The notes under the pieces: generated by a model
Database searches by the model: none
The model's input: only the letters and a program-made list of their open reading frames with translations
What the model was told of the DNA's origin: nothing
Translations under genes and position numbers: made by a program
Shown: positions 26,165 through 35,460 of the stretch, piece after piece
Position numbering within the stretch: position 1 is the first letter of the stretch
How the letters are laid out: every line of letters starts with the position of its first letter
NCBI GenBank assembly: GCA_947502765.1
Contig: CANNBA010000004.1
Location: 1-64,000 of the forward strand
Direction of reading: 5' to 3'
Length of the DNA stretch: 64,000 nucleotides
DNA from: BACL11 sp945865535
Lineage (GTDB): Bacteria > Bacteroidota > Bacteroidia > Flavobacteriales > BACL11

Positions 26165-27535
26165 ATGAAAAATATAATAATCCTGACACTTTTATTGATA
26201 TCAAGCAATTTAATTTTTGGTCAAGTAAATCCAAAAAAATGCATGACTACTAAGCTTGTAAAAGAAGAATTAAAAAACAATCCTGATTATTTACAAGCAA
26301 AAAATAATACAAGAGAGTTAACTAACTCTGATACAACAACAATCACAATCCCAGTTGTTGTGCATGTTATACACAGAACAACTCATCCTAATATTGGTTC
26401 TGGAACAAATATCTCAAATGCACAAATTGAAGATCAATTACGAATCTTAAATGAAGATTATAGTAAAACAAATTCTGAGTTTCCAAACCCACCAAGAAAT
26501 ACTTTTGTTAATTATGCAGGTAACCCAAATTTAAAATTTTGCTTAGCAACTACTGACCCTGATGGAAATTCTACCAGTGGTATAACAAGAACTGCAACGG
26601 CTCAACTTAACTGGGATGCTGATGATGATAGCAATACTACTTGCCATCAATCAAATGGCATGAAAAAAACATCATGTGGAGGAATAGATGGTTGGAACCC
26701 TTCAAAATATTTAAATATTTGGGTTTGTGACCTTACTAACTCATTAGGAGGTGGAATGACTCTTGGATATGCATATCTTCCTGGTCTACTAGCAGATTTC
26801 AACTCTTCTAACGATTACAAAGATGGCCTTGTAGTTGATTACAGATACTTTGGAACTGTAGGCGTAGCAGCGCCCTCATCTGATGGCAGAACCCCAACAC
26901 ATGAAATTGGCCATTATTTTGGGCTTATGCATACTTTTTGTGAAGATACCGATTCTCAAGGGAATCCTATTTGTTGTGATAATGATGACACGAACTGGGG
27001 AGGGTATGTTGATGACACTCCTGCTACTAAAGACATTTATTTTGGCGCTGTAACTGCAAGCACAACTAATAATACCTGTAATGATTTATCTTATTCCAAT
27101 GCATTTACCACTAATGTATTAGATATGGATGAAAATTACATGTCCTATGCCGCTAACACTTGGATGTTTTCTCAAGGGCAGGTAGATGTGATGCTTTCAA
27201 CATTAAACAAACAAGATTGGCAAGGCGGAAGATTAAATCTTAAAAACTCAAACGTTTCTACAAATTGTAGCGGTATAATTTCTTCTATAAATAATTTAGC
27301 CCCAAATATAAATCTCCATATTTACCCTAATCCTACAAAAGGCGATTTATTTATTAATACCTCTGAAAAAATTATTGCTATATCAGCTTGTAATATTATT
27401 GGAAAAGATGTTGTCTTAAATACGTATATAAACAATAATCAACTAGAGATAAGTCAACTTAGTAATGGAATTTATTTTATTAGTATTTATACAGAAAAAG
27501 GAGTAATTACTAAGAAGATTATCGTTTCAAAATAA
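26165..27535 (+). CDS. Secreted M43-family zinc metalloprotease with T9SS type A domain
   Basis: A 456-residue exported protease. Signal peptide about 1-19 (MKNIIILTLLLISSNLIFG). The peptidase domain has IPVVVHVIHR, the zinc motif HEIGHYFGLMH at 246-256 (HExxHxxGxxH), and the Met-turn NYMSYA downstream, as in pappalysin-type M43 peptidases. The C-terminal 75 residues (IYPNPTKGDLFI ... LSNGIYFISI ... KKIIVSK) are a T9SS type A sorting domain. The ATG at 26165 is preferred over one 30 bp upstream. Its stop overlaps mqnE as TAATG. Confidence 0.92.
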   Translation: MKNIIILTLLLISSNLIFGQVNPKKCMTTKLVKEELKNNPDYLQAKNNTRELTNSDTTTITIPVVVHVIHRTTHPNIGSGTNISNAQIEDQLRILNEDYSKTNSEFPNPPRNTFVNYAGNPNLKFCLATTDPDGNSTSGITRTATAQLNWDADDDSNTTCHQSNGMKKTSCGGIDGWNPSKYLNIWVCDLTNSLGGGMTLGYAYLPGLLADFNSSNDYKDGLVVDYRYFGTVGVAAPSSDGRTPTHEIGHYFGLMHTFCEDTDSQGNPICCDNDDTNWGGYVDDTPATKDIYFGAVTASTTNNTCNDLSYSNAFTTNVLDMDENYMSYAANTWMFSQGQVDVMLSTLNKQDWQGGRLNLKNSNVSTNCSGIISSINNLAPNINLHIYPNPTKGDLFINTSEKIIAISACNIIGKDVVLNTYINNNQLEISQLSNGIYFISIYTEKGVITKKIIVSK

Positions 27536-28653
27536 TGCTTAACACATCATTAACTATTGACTTTGTTGCTGCAAACTTACAGCCAATTGTTACAAAAATA
27601 ATTAATGAAAATAGAATTTCTAATGAGGAAGGACTTTTGCTTTATACTGAGGCTTCTCTCCCATTATTAGGCAGTTTAGCAAATGCTATTAGAGAAAAAA
27701 AGAATGGCAATAAAACATTCTTTAACAAAAACATACATATTGAACCAACAAATATTTGTGTGTTTGATTGTAAATTTTGCTCCTACTCAAGGAAATTAAG
27801 CAAGAAAGAAGATACTTGGGAATTTACTATTGAAGAAATGGTTGAAAAACTAAAGACTTATGAGTCAAAAGGCATTACTGAAGTACATCTAGTTGGTGGA
27901 GTTCATCCTAAAATGGGACTTCATTATTTTATTGAACTTATACGTAAAATAAAAGAAATTCGCCCTGATATACACATAAAAGCATTTACTGCAGTTGAGC
28001 TTGAATATATGTGCAGAAAGGCGAAAGTAAGTTATAAAGAAGGCTTGCAAATGCTAAAAGATGCCGGACAGGATTCATTACCTGGAGGTGGAGCAGAAAT
28101 ATTTGATGAAGATATTAGAAATGAAATTTGTGCTGATAAATGCAATAGTGAAACTTGGTTAGAAATACATGAAACTGCCCATAAATTAGGAATGCCATCT
28201 AACGCAACTATCCTCTATGGGCATATTGAAAAACCCATCCATATAATTGATCATTTAAGTAGATTAAGAAAGCTTCAAGATAAAACAGGTGGTTTTAATA
28301 CTTTTATTCCTTTAAAATACAGAAACGGGAACAATCAAATGTCACATATTAATGAAGGAAGTATAGTTAATGATATGAGATTATATGCTTTTTCAAGAAT
28401 CTTTTTGGATAATTTCAATCACTTAAAGGCCTACTGGCCAATGATTGGTAAAAAAACCACTCAAAACCTATTAGCTTTTGGAGTAGATGATATAGACGGA
28501 ACAATTGATGATACAACAAAAATCTATTCTATGGCTGGAGTGGAAGATCAAAATCCAGTAATGAGTACTGAAGATATTGTTAAATTAATAAAAGATGTAG
28601 GCAGAACTGCTATTGAAAGAGATACAGTCTATAATACAATAAAAAAATACTAA
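27535..28653 (+). CDS. mqnE: Aminofutalosine synthase
   Basis: Radical-SAM enzyme joining SAM and 3-(1-carboxyvinyloxy)benzoate to give aminofutalosine in the futalosine menaquinone pathway. The 372-residue protein binds a 4Fe-4S cluster through C75-x3-C79-x2-C82 (CVFDCKFC), with HLVGGVHPKMGLHYF, KAFTAVELEYM, SLPGGGAEIF and NATILYGHIE as in MqnE rather than MqnC. Indicates menaquinone synthesis by the futalosine route. Overlaps the protease gene by 1 nt and convergent rluD by 4 nt. Confidence 0.92.
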   Translation: MLNTSLTIDFVAANLQPIVTKIINENRISNEEGLLLYTEASLPLLGSLANAIREKKNGNKTFFNKNIHIEPTNICVFDCKFCSYSRKLSKKEDTWEFTIEEMVEKLKTYESKGITEVHLVGGVHPKMGLHYFIELIRKIKEIRPDIHIKAFTAVELEYMCRKAKVSYKEGLQMLKDAGQDSLPGGGAEIFDEDIRNEICADKCNSETWLEIHETAHKLGMPSNATILYGHIEKPIHIIDHLSRLRKLQDKTGGFNTFIPLKYRNGNNQMSHINEGSIVNDMRLYAFSRIFLDNFNHLKAYWPMIGKKTTQNLLAFGVDDIDGTIDDTTKIYSMAGVEDQNPVMSTEDIVKLIKDVGRTAIERDTVYNTIKKY

Positions 28654-29657
28654 AGCTGTTGATGAGTGGCGTAATTACGCCATTTTTCAATGAGTTGCTG
28701 CATATCTTCTGCTAGTTCAGAATCAAAAAACATTTCTTTTTTTGTAGTGGGATGTGTAAATCCTAAAGATTTCGCATGAAGTGCTTGTCTAGAACAAATT
28801 TTAAAACAATTTTGGACGAACTGCTTGTATTTTGTAAAAGTAGTTCCTTTTAAAATAGCATCCCCACCATATTCATCATCATTAAAAACTGGATGGCCAA
28901 TATGCTTAAAATGAACTCTAATCTGATGAGTTCTACCCGTTTCCAAGGTGCATTCAATTAAAGTGGTATATCCAAATCTTTCCAAAACTTTATAATGGGA
29001 AACTGCATGTTTTCCATGAACTCCATCAGAGAAAACATCCATTACTTTTCTGTTTTTCAAATTCCTTCCAATATGACCTATTATTGTGCCTTCATTCTCT
29101 TTAACATTACCCCAAACTAAAGCAATATACTTCCTGTTTAAATCTCTTTCAGCAAACTTTTTAGCCAAATCAATCATTGCCCGTTCAGTTTTGGCAATTA
29201 CAAGTATTCCTGAAGTATTCTTATCTATTCTGTGAACTAATCCTGGACGGTCTTCCTCTCCCATATTTGGTAAATTACTAACATGAAAAGCTACTGCATT
29301 TACCAAAGTCCCATCATAATTTCCATAACCAGGATGAACAACCATTCCTGCCTCTTTATTTACAACCAGTAAATCCTTATCCTCATAAACAATGTTTAAA
29401 GGAATATCTTGAGGAAGTAATTCATTTTTTTCTTTAGGATAATCTAACACTACAGTTACTACATCCTCAGCTTTAACCTTATAATTTGCTTTTACAATAC
29501 TGTCATTTACTCTAACATTTCCAGCTTTTATTGAATTTTGAATTTTATTTCGTGTAGCAAATTCTACAAAGTTTAGTAAAAAACGATCTACTCTTAGTGG
29601 ATTTTGACCTTTATCAGCAACAAACTTATAATGTTCAAATTCTTGATTATCAATCAT
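28650..29657 (-). CDS. rluD: 23S rRNA pseudouridine synthase RluD-type
   Basis: A 335-residue RluA-family enzyme with an N-terminal S4 RNA-binding domain (about residues 17-75, LRVDRFLLNF...GNVRVND) and the catalytic motif HRIDKNTSGILVIAKT. It is followed by KYIALVWG and LETGRTHQIRVHF. RluD modifies uridines of 23S helix 69. Length fits RluD. Its ATG overlaps the TGA of the upstream T9SS fragment, and the PASTA gene lies upstream in the same unit. Confidence 0.92.
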   Translation of the reverse strand: MIDNQEFEHYKFVADKGQNPLRVDRFLLNFVEFATRNKIQNSIKAGNVRVNDSIVKANYKVKAEDVVTVVLDYPKEKNELLPQDIPLNIVYEDKDLLVVNKEAGMVVHPGYGNYDGTLVNAVAFHVSNLPNMGEEDRPGLVHRIDKNTSGILVIAKTERAMIDLAKKFAERDLNRKYIALVWGNVKENEGTIIGHIGRNLKNRKVMDVFSDGVHGKHAVSHYKVLERFGYTTLIECTLETGRTHQIRVHFKHIGHPVFNDDEYGGDAILKGTTFTKYKQFVQNCFKICSRQALHAKSLGFTHPTTKKEMFFDSELAEDMQQLIEKWRNYATHQQL

Positions 29658-29946
29658 TACTTATTATAATTTTTTGATATTTTTTGCCTTTATCATTAAA
29701 TAATTCAACAAAATATACTCCTGATGACAAATCATTAACATTTATGCTGGTCACATTAGAATTTGTAAAAACCTTACTAACCAAAATACCTTGCAAAGAA
29801 TAAATGGAGATGCTATTATTTCGAGTGGCTGTTTCAATAAATAGCTCTGATGTAGCTGGATTTGGATAAACTTTAAATTCGGAATTGGTATTTATTACGC
29901 TTGAGACAATCTCATTCATACTAAAAATAGGTCTTATCATCCAACT
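29650..29946 (-). pseudogene. Detached T9SS type A sorting domain (distal part of a broken gene)
   Basis: This is the in-frame continuation of the gene at 29947-31446 beyond a TGA codon. It carries a complete T9SS type A sorting domain (FKVYPNPATSELFI ... ISIYSLQGILVSKVF ... LSSGVYFVELFND...KIIIS), ending in a real TGA at 29650-29652. An ATG five residues in (29940) could restart translation, but it has no signal peptide and would be useless for secretion. Most likely it is the C-terminal 99 codons of one larger protein. Confidence 0.75.
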
Positions 29947-31446
29947 TCATGGATAAGATGACATTGTCCAACCGGCACCTGCATCATAAAACATATAATT
30001 ATTGGCTGGATTATTTTTATCCAAACCTATATTTAGCAAATCATTAGTTGTTTGCTTCCAACCCACATAAAAACTGCCTACAATTTGAAATGGTTGCTCA
30101 ATATAATAAGTATGATAGGCCCCATTTTCAGTGTGAACAGGAAAAACAGTTTGTGAATAAAGTGTATCTCCAGGCACACCATTTATTTTTTCCCAAATAG
30201 TTAAATTAAATTCTATATCACTCACAGTATCTAACATTTGAGGAAAATACATTTGTACAGCTCTTAGAGTATCCGGTCTATTTAACTTAAATTCATAAGC
30301 TAATTTTGCCCCATTTATATTTATTCCATAAGCCGATTCAGCTGTACCATCATCATAAGCAAAGTGGGAATGAAAATTCTGAATATGGTATAACGTATCA
30401 TTTAACTTGCTATCAGATGAAGCTGTACCAATAATATTTTGAACAACAAAAGTAGCGCTATCAGCCTGAAAAGAATTAAATACATTACTTTGAATGTCAA
30501 TTGGAGGGCTTGAAAATGAATAATTTCCTATTGTATCATAATCTAAAACCGAGACATTTCGGCTCACTCCTATTGTAGGATAATGAAAAATCTGATTGTT
30601 ATTTTCAAAAATATTATATTGATAATCAACATTGGTACTAGCGTCATTGTTTCTTAGCTTGATATCAATAGAATCTTTTAACTCAGACGCCTCATTATTT
30701 AAAAAATGGGTCCAAGGCATTTCAGAATATCTTTTTAAAAATGAAGGTGAACTGTATACAAATGCAACATCATTTAAGCCACTTGTATCGGTAGCACTTA
30801 ATAATTGATCAATTTTTACATAATCAAGATGCCAATGATCAAAATTACCAGAAATTGTAGCATAATTTCTAAATCTAAATTGGAAAGCATTATGTAGAAA
30901 CCTAGAATCATTGATCACTTCTACTACCTTTGTAAATTCTTGCAATAGGGTATCATCTGACGACCAAATTTGCTCCCATGCTAAAGTATCATTTAAGAAT
31001 TCTAAAACAAGTTGATCTTGGAAATCTGGCATTTCTCCTATTCCTTTTGCTTGATAATAAAACAAAAAATATACACTAGTTAAAGCGGATAAATCTATTT
31101 CTTTTGATAAAAGCGTATCTGAAGGATCTGAACTATTAAGCTGAGTAAAATCTCTAGCCAAGCCAAATTCATCCAAGCCATCAAAAGTAGCTACCCCAAT
31201 TGTTGGTGGATTTATAGGATAATTTCTATTTACAAATACACTACTCTGATTCCATAAGTCAGTATTTACGATTGATGCATCATAAGAAAAGTCGTCAAAA
31301 AAAGGCAAACTTACAGCTGATTTATTTGTTGTACTTATAAATTCAGTCTTTAATAACAAAGGATTTGAAATCAAATTAGAAATAACCTCTTGAGCACTTG
31401 ATAAAATAGAAGAAAAAACAAAACAAAATACAAAAAACCTTTTCAT
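29947..31446 (-). CDS. Exported T9SS-type protein, cut short by an in-frame TGA
   Basis: A 499-residue product with a signal peptide (MKRFFVFCFVFSSILSSAQ) and beta-rich domains, one with LPFFDDFSYDASIVNTDLW, a layout typical of large Bacteroidota surface proteins with jelly-roll and CUB-like repeats. It ends ...GWTMSSYP then TGA. The same frame continues SWMIRPIF into a sorting domain, as expected if the TGA replaces a sense codon such as GGA. As read, the product lacks its T9SS signal. Function unknown. It overlaps the PASTA gene by 1 nt (TAATG). Confidence 0.75.
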   Translation of the reverse strand: MKRFFVFCFVFSSILSSAQEVISNLISNPLLLKTEFISTTNKSAVSLPFFDDFSYDASIVNTDLWNQSSVFVNRNYPINPPTIGVATFDGLDEFGLARDFTQLNSSDPSDTLLSKEIDLSALTSVYFLFYYQAKGIGEMPDFQDQLVLEFLNDTLAWEQIWSSDDTLLQEFTKVVEVINDSRFLHNAFQFRFRNYATISGNFDHWHLDYVKIDQLLSATDTSGLNDVAFVYSSPSFLKRYSEMPWTHFLNNEASELKDSIDIKLRNNDASTNVDYQYNIFENNNQIFHYPTIGVSRNVSVLDYDTIGNYSFSSPPIDIQSNVFNSFQADSATFVVQNIIGTASSDSKLNDTLYHIQNFHSHFAYDDGTAESAYGININGAKLAYEFKLNRPDTLRAVQMYFPQMLDTVSDIEFNLTIWEKINGVPGDTLYSQTVFPVHTENGAYHTYYIEQPFQIVGSFYVGWKQTTNDLLNIGLDKNNPANNYMFYDAGAGWTMSSYP

Positions 31447-32213
31447 TATAAGGAATCTGTTTCTATCTGAAAATATAAATCTATTGAAGAACCTATACTA
31501 ATTTCTTTAGCATCACCAGCCTCAGGATATTGCCTGTAGATAACTGCCGAATTTGAATCAGCAACCTCATTATTGAAAGACTCCAAACCAACATTTAAAG
31601 AAACCGATTGAAGAATACTACTTGCTTCAATCCTGGATAAACCAATAAGATTAGGAACAGCAACTTTTTCAGCACTAAGCCCCTGCCCAACTACTAAGTC
31701 AATAGTAGTGCCATAATATAACTCTTGTCTATATTTAACTGCAATTCCATTTACTTTACAAATCAACACTTTATTTTCTGCAATGTCAGCTCGATATTCT
31801 AATTCTCCAACATCAAAACCATCCTTTTCAAGTTTACTAACAGCTTGGCGCAAAGTTAAATCAACGACATCAGGAAACTTAACCTTTCTAGCATTCAAAG
31901 AGTTAATTGTTAAATAAATTTTTCTATTTTCTTTTACAATTGTATTTGGTAAAGGATCCTGATTAACTACCACTCCTTTTTGCTTTGATTTTTCAAAAAT
32001 AGAATCAATTATTTCATATCTCAATGCATGAGCATCAACTAAAGAATCTAAACTTTTAATATGGATACCATCAAAGTCAGGTACCTTGACAACATCATTA
32101 TGATTTGTGTAATTATTTAACCACTTTAACCAAATAAAAAACAACGTAAAAAGAGTAATCACTGCAAAAAGCAACTGCTTCTGCACACTTTTATCTTTAA
32201 AAAATTTCAACAT
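31446..32213 (-). CDS. Membrane-anchored PASTA-domain protein
   Basis: A 255-residue protein: short cytosolic tail, one membrane helix (about 14-33, LLFAVITLFTLFFIWLKWL), then three PASTA-like repeats. The repeats start near VKVPDFDGIHIKS, VKFPDVVDLTLRQA and VAVPNLIGLSRIEA, each ending in an NxPNT/G-type turn. PASTA domains bind cell-wall precursors. Here they are not attached to a kinase or penicillin-binding protein. The gene is divergent from ddl (D-Ala-D-Ala ligase), which supports a link to peptidoglycan, and heads the operon with rluD. Confidence 0.88.
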   Translation of the reverse strand: MLKFFKDKSVQKQLLFAVITLFTLFFIWLKWLNNYTNHNDVVKVPDFDGIHIKSLDSLVDAHALRYEIIDSIFEKSKQKGVVVNQDPLPNTIVKENRKIYLTINSLNARKVKFPDVVDLTLRQAVSKLEKDGFDVGELEYRADIAENKVLICKVNGIAVKYRQELYYGTTIDLVVGQGLSAEKVAVPNLIGLSRIEASSILQSVSLNVGLESFNNEVADSNSAVIYRQYPEAGDAKEISIGSSIDLYFQIETDSL

Positions 32214-32234
32214 TTATGATAAATTAACGGTTTA

Positions 32235-32242
32235 CAAATATA
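32235..32242 (-). promoter_or_regulatory. -7 element of the PASTA/rluD unit
   Basis: Exact TATATTTG on the minus strand, 21 nt before the PASTA gene ATG. Confidence 0.6.
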
Positions 32243-32308
32243 AAAATTATGACTATACAGTGTTGAATAAATAATAAAAATAGTTTAGGTTTGTTTTTAT
32301 AAAATAGA

Positions 32309-33262
32309 ATGGAAAAGATAGCAATTTTAACGGGAGGAGATTCGGCTGAATACAATATCTCATTATTAAGTGCAAAGACTGTTTTAAAACATTTGAACAC
32401 TACCAAATATAAGGGAATAATTGTACATCTAAAGAATGGAGAATATACAATTGACAATCAAAAAATAAACACTTCTGATTTCTCATACATTAAGGGAAAA
32501 GCAAAAATAAAGTTTGATAAAATATTTATTGCACTACATGGTCCTCCAGCAGAAAATGGCTTAATACAAGATTACTTTGACAGCATAAATTTACCTTACA
32601 GTTCATGTAATGCTAAAATTTCTGCTTTAACATTTGATAAATTTGAATGTAATATTACACTAACTAAACTCGGCTTCAGATGCGCAAATTCTGTGCTAAT
32701 TTATTCAAATAAGAAGTTTTCAGAGACTGAAATTATTGACAAAGTAGGGCTGCCTTGTTTTGTAAAACCAAATGGCGCTGGGTCAAGTTATGGAATTTCA
32801 AAAGTTACAAAAAAAGCGGCTTTATCAAAAGCTTTAAAAGACGCCTTCTTACATGATCATAAAGTAATTATCGAAAGTTTTATTAATGGAACGGAAGTAA
32901 GTTGTGGCGTTTATTTTGATGGAAAACAAGCAAATGCATTGCCTATTACTGAAATTGTAAGTGAAAATGATTTTTTTGATTATGAAGCAAAATATGAAGG
33001 AAAATCACAAGAGATAACTCCTGCAAGAATAAGCAATCAGCTAACTTCAGAGATTCAAACAACGACAATTGATATCTATAAAAAAATGAATCTTTCTGGA
33101 ATCTGTAGAGTTGATTTTATTATTCAAAATGACAAACCATATATCCTTGAAATAAATACAATACCAGGACTATCTGAAGAAAGTATCATTCCAAAACAGC
33201 TAAAAGTCGCTAACATTAGTTTGTCAGAAATTTTTGATTTATTGCTAAGAAACAGTAATTAA
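32309..33262 (+). CDS. ddl: D-alanine--D-alanine ligase
   Basis: ATP-grasp ligase making the D-Ala-D-Ala dipeptide of peptidoglycan. The 317-residue protein has HGPPAENGLIQDYFD, the ATP loop KPNGAGSSYGISKV, IIESFINGTEVSCGV, and the Mg/substrate segment EINTIPGLSEESIIPKQ. Slightly short but complete. Divergent from the PASTA gene with a 95-bp gap. No strict -7 element was found in that gap on the plus side. Confidence 0.94.
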   Translation: MEKIAILTGGDSAEYNISLLSAKTVLKHLNTTKYKGIIVHLKNGEYTIDNQKINTSDFSYIKGKAKIKFDKIFIALHGPPAENGLIQDYFDSINLPYSSCNAKISALTFDKFECNITLTKLGFRCANSVLIYSNKKFSETEIIDKVGLPCFVKPNGAGSSYGISKVTKKAALSKALKDAFLHDHKVIIESFINGTEVSCGVYFDGKQANALPITEIVSENDFFDYEAKYEGKSQEITPARISNQLTSEIQTTTIDIYKKMNLSGICRVDFIIQNDKPYILEINTIPGLSEESIIPKQLKVANISLSEIFDLLLRNSN

Positions 33263-33267
33263 AAGAA

Positions 33268-33275
33268 TATATTTG
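33268..33275 (+). promoter_or_regulatory. -7 element of the SPOR-like gene
   Basis: Exact TATATTTG, 22 nt before the ATG at 33298. Confidence 0.6.
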
Positions 33276-33297
33276 CCTACTAATCTACATCAATACT

Positions 33298-33843
33298 ATG
33301 AGTGAAAAGACAAATGATGAAAAGTTAAAAATTCTTCAAGAAAGATTAACTCAGATTAAACAAAAAAAAGACACTCCTAATCCACCAAAGAAGCAGAAGG
33401 AAGCAGTAAAAGAAGTTCCAACACTTCAAACTGAAACACCTCAGAAAGAAAAAACTCCAATGTCATTCGGATGGTTAAAGTATGTTGTAATTATTGGAAG
33501 TCTTGGATATGGTGGATTTTATGCATATGAAAATTCAAATGTATTAACATCAGAAAAAACTGATACTAAAGAAGTCAATATAGCAGAAATAAAATATACC
33601 TTAAATTTTGACGGCCAAAATCATATTGCAATTACAGAAACATTTGAAGATGAAAGCTCCGCTAAAGCTATGGTTAATGATTTAAAAGTAAAAGGATTTC
33701 AAGCAGATTATTTTTATCTGCCAAATAAATCAAATAGTACTGAAAAAGTTTATCAAGTATTTATTGGTCCATATGAAAATGAAGAAGAAACCAAACAATG
33801 GACAAAAAATCTTCAAATAGATTTTGAAATTATTTCGCTTTAA
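33298..33843 (+). CDS. SPOR-like single-pass membrane protein
   Basis: A 181-residue protein. Residues 1-55 are cytosolic and Lys/Glu/Pro-rich with a short coiled coil (DEKLKILQERLTQIK). A membrane segment follows (about 59-77, WLKYVVIIGSLGYGGFYAY), then an extracytoplasmic domain. The end, AKAMVNDLKVKGFQADYFYL...VYQVFIGPYENEEETKQW, has the beta-alpha-beta-alpha pattern and the VxxGPY motif of SPOR domains, which bind denuded glycan strands at division sites. It lies after ddl, so a wall or division role is plausible. No enzyme motif. Confidence 0.75.
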   Translation: MSEKTNDEKLKILQERLTQIKQKKDTPNPPKKQKEAVKEVPTLQTETPQKEKTPMSFGWLKYVVIIGSLGYGGFYAYENSNVLTSEKTDTKEVNIAEIKYTLNFDGQNHIAITETFEDESSAKAMVNDLKVKGFQADYFYLPNKSNSTEKVYQVFIGPYENEEETKQWTKNLQIDFEIISL

Positions 33844-33863
33844 AAAAAATTATATTATAAAAC

Positions 33864-33891
33864 AAAAATCCCACTCATTAGTGGGATTTTT
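33864..33891. terminator. Strong bidirectional terminator between the SPOR-like gene and rny
   Basis: A perfect 12-bp stem (AAAAATCCCACT / AGTGGGATTTTT) with a CATT loop. A-runs and T-runs on each side give T-tracts on both strands, serving the two convergent genes. Confidence 0.9.
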
Positions 33892-33907
33892 TATATTATA
33901 ACTAAAA

Positions 33908-35440
33908 CTATTTAGCGTAACTAATCGCTCTGGTTTCTCTGATAACAGTAACCTTTACTTGGCCTGGATAAGTCATTTCATTTTGAATTTTATCAGAGAT
34001 TTGAAAAGCTAACTTTGCTGCAGCCTCATCAGTAACTTTTTCGCTTTCAACTACAACTCTTAACTCTCTACCTGCTTGTATAGCATACGCTTGTAACACT
34101 CCAGGATATGAAATTGCTGTTTCTTCCAATTCCTTAATTCTTTTAATATATTCATCAGTCATTGCTCTTCTTGCACCAGGTCTTGCCCCTGATACTCCAT
34201 CACATACCTGAACTAATGGTGAAATTAAGGATGTCATCTCTATCTCATCATGATGAGCCCCAATTGCATTGCATACCTCAGGTTTTTCGCCATACTTTTC
34301 AGCTAACTGCATCCCAATAATAGCATGTGGGGTTTCAGCATCATCAGCAGATACTTTTCCTATATCGTGAAGCAATCCTGCTCTTTTAGCATACTGAGTA
34401 TTCAAACCGAGTTCAGCAGCCATAGTAGCACACATATTAGCTGTTTCACGAGAGTGTTGTAACAAATTCTGGCCATATGACGAGCGGTAACGCATTCTAC
34501 CAACCATTTTAATAAGTTCAGGATGTAACCCATGTATTCCTAAATCAATAGTAGTTTTTTTACCAATTTGAACTATTTCCTCCTCAATTTCATTTCTTGT
34601 TTTTTCTACAACTTCCTCAATTCTTGCAGGGTGAATCCTACCATCTGTAACTAGTTTATGTAGTGATAAACGAGCAACCTCCCTCCTAACAGAATCAAAA
34701 CAAGAAAGTATAATTGCTCCTGGAGTATCATCCACTACAATATCAACTCCGGTTGCCGCTTCAATAGCTCTAATATTTCTACCTTCTCTACCAATAATCC
34801 TTCCTTTTACAGCATCATTATCAATATTAAAAACAGATACCGCATTCTCCACAGCCTCTTCAGTTGCAATCCTTTGAATAGTCTGAATAACAATTTTCCT
34901 AGCCTCTTGTTTTGCAGTAAGTTTTGCTTCTTCAATTGTAGTCTGAATAATCTCTAAAGCATCAGTTTTAGCTTTATCTTGTAAAGATTCAATTAATTTT
35001 TTCTTTGCTGCATCTGCTGATAAATTAGCAATTTGCTCTAATTGCTCTACTTGTTTTTTATGTAATTTATCTACTTCTGCTTGCTTTTTTTCTAAAACAG
35101 ATTTCTGAATATCAATATCAGACATTCGCTGGTTAAAACTAGCATCTTTCTTATTAACTTCTGCTAATTTTTGATTTAGTGTATTCTCTTTTTGAGCTAC
35201 TCTTTGATTTGCATTATTGATTTCATTATTCTTTCTGGAAATTTCTTTATCATGTTCTGATTTAAGCTCAATAAACTTTTCCTTTGCTTGCAAAAGCTTC
35301 TCCTTTCTTATTTGCTCAGCTTCTTTTTTAGCATCTTCAATAATCAAATTTGCTTTACTCGAATTTAATTTTCTGCTGAGCAGAAAAGTGCCACCACCAC
35401 CAAGAATTAATCCAACTACCCCTATTATTATTTCTATCAT
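33908..35440 (-). CDS. rny: Ribonuclease Y
   Basis: Membrane-anchored endoribonuclease that starts mRNA decay. The 510-residue protein has an N-terminal membrane helix (MIEIIIGVVGLILGGGGTF), a long coiled coil (about 25-200), a KH domain with GREGRNIRAIEAATGVD, and an HD domain with LLQHSRETA, AGLLHDIGKV and IGAHHDE. Full length. It is the last gene after the 6S-type RNA on the same strand; the RNA terminator-like 3' helix ends about 20 nt before its ATG. Confidence 0.96.
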   Translation of the reverse strand: MIEIIIGVVGLILGGGGTFLLSRKLNSSKANLIIEDAKKEAEQIRKEKLLQAKEKFIELKSEHDKEISRKNNEINNANQRVAQKENTLNQKLAEVNKKDASFNQRMSDIDIQKSVLEKKQAEVDKLHKKQVEQLEQIANLSADAAKKKLIESLQDKAKTDALEIIQTTIEEAKLTAKQEARKIVIQTIQRIATEEAVENAVSVFNIDNDAVKGRIIGREGRNIRAIEAATGVDIVVDDTPGAIILSCFDSVRREVARLSLHKLVTDGRIHPARIEEVVEKTRNEIEEEIVQIGKKTTIDLGIHGLHPELIKMVGRMRYRSSYGQNLLQHSRETANMCATMAAELGLNTQYAKRAGLLHDIGKVSADDAETPHAIIGMQLAEKYGEKPEVCNAIGAHHDEIEMTSLISPLVQVCDGVSGARPGARRAMTDEYIKRIKELEETAISYPGVLQAYAIQAGRELRVVVESEKVTDEAAAKLAFQISDKIQNEMTYPGQVKVTVIRETRAISYAK

Positions 35441-35460
35441 TATTTCTTATTTTAATTATT

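Noticed and set aside
29650..31446. TGA read as an amino acid (recoded UGA) to explain the split T9SS gene
   Set aside because: TGA ends the DUF3822 gene at 45419-45421 within an ATGA overlap and ends this gene's own last codon at 29650-29652, so it is a normal stop here.
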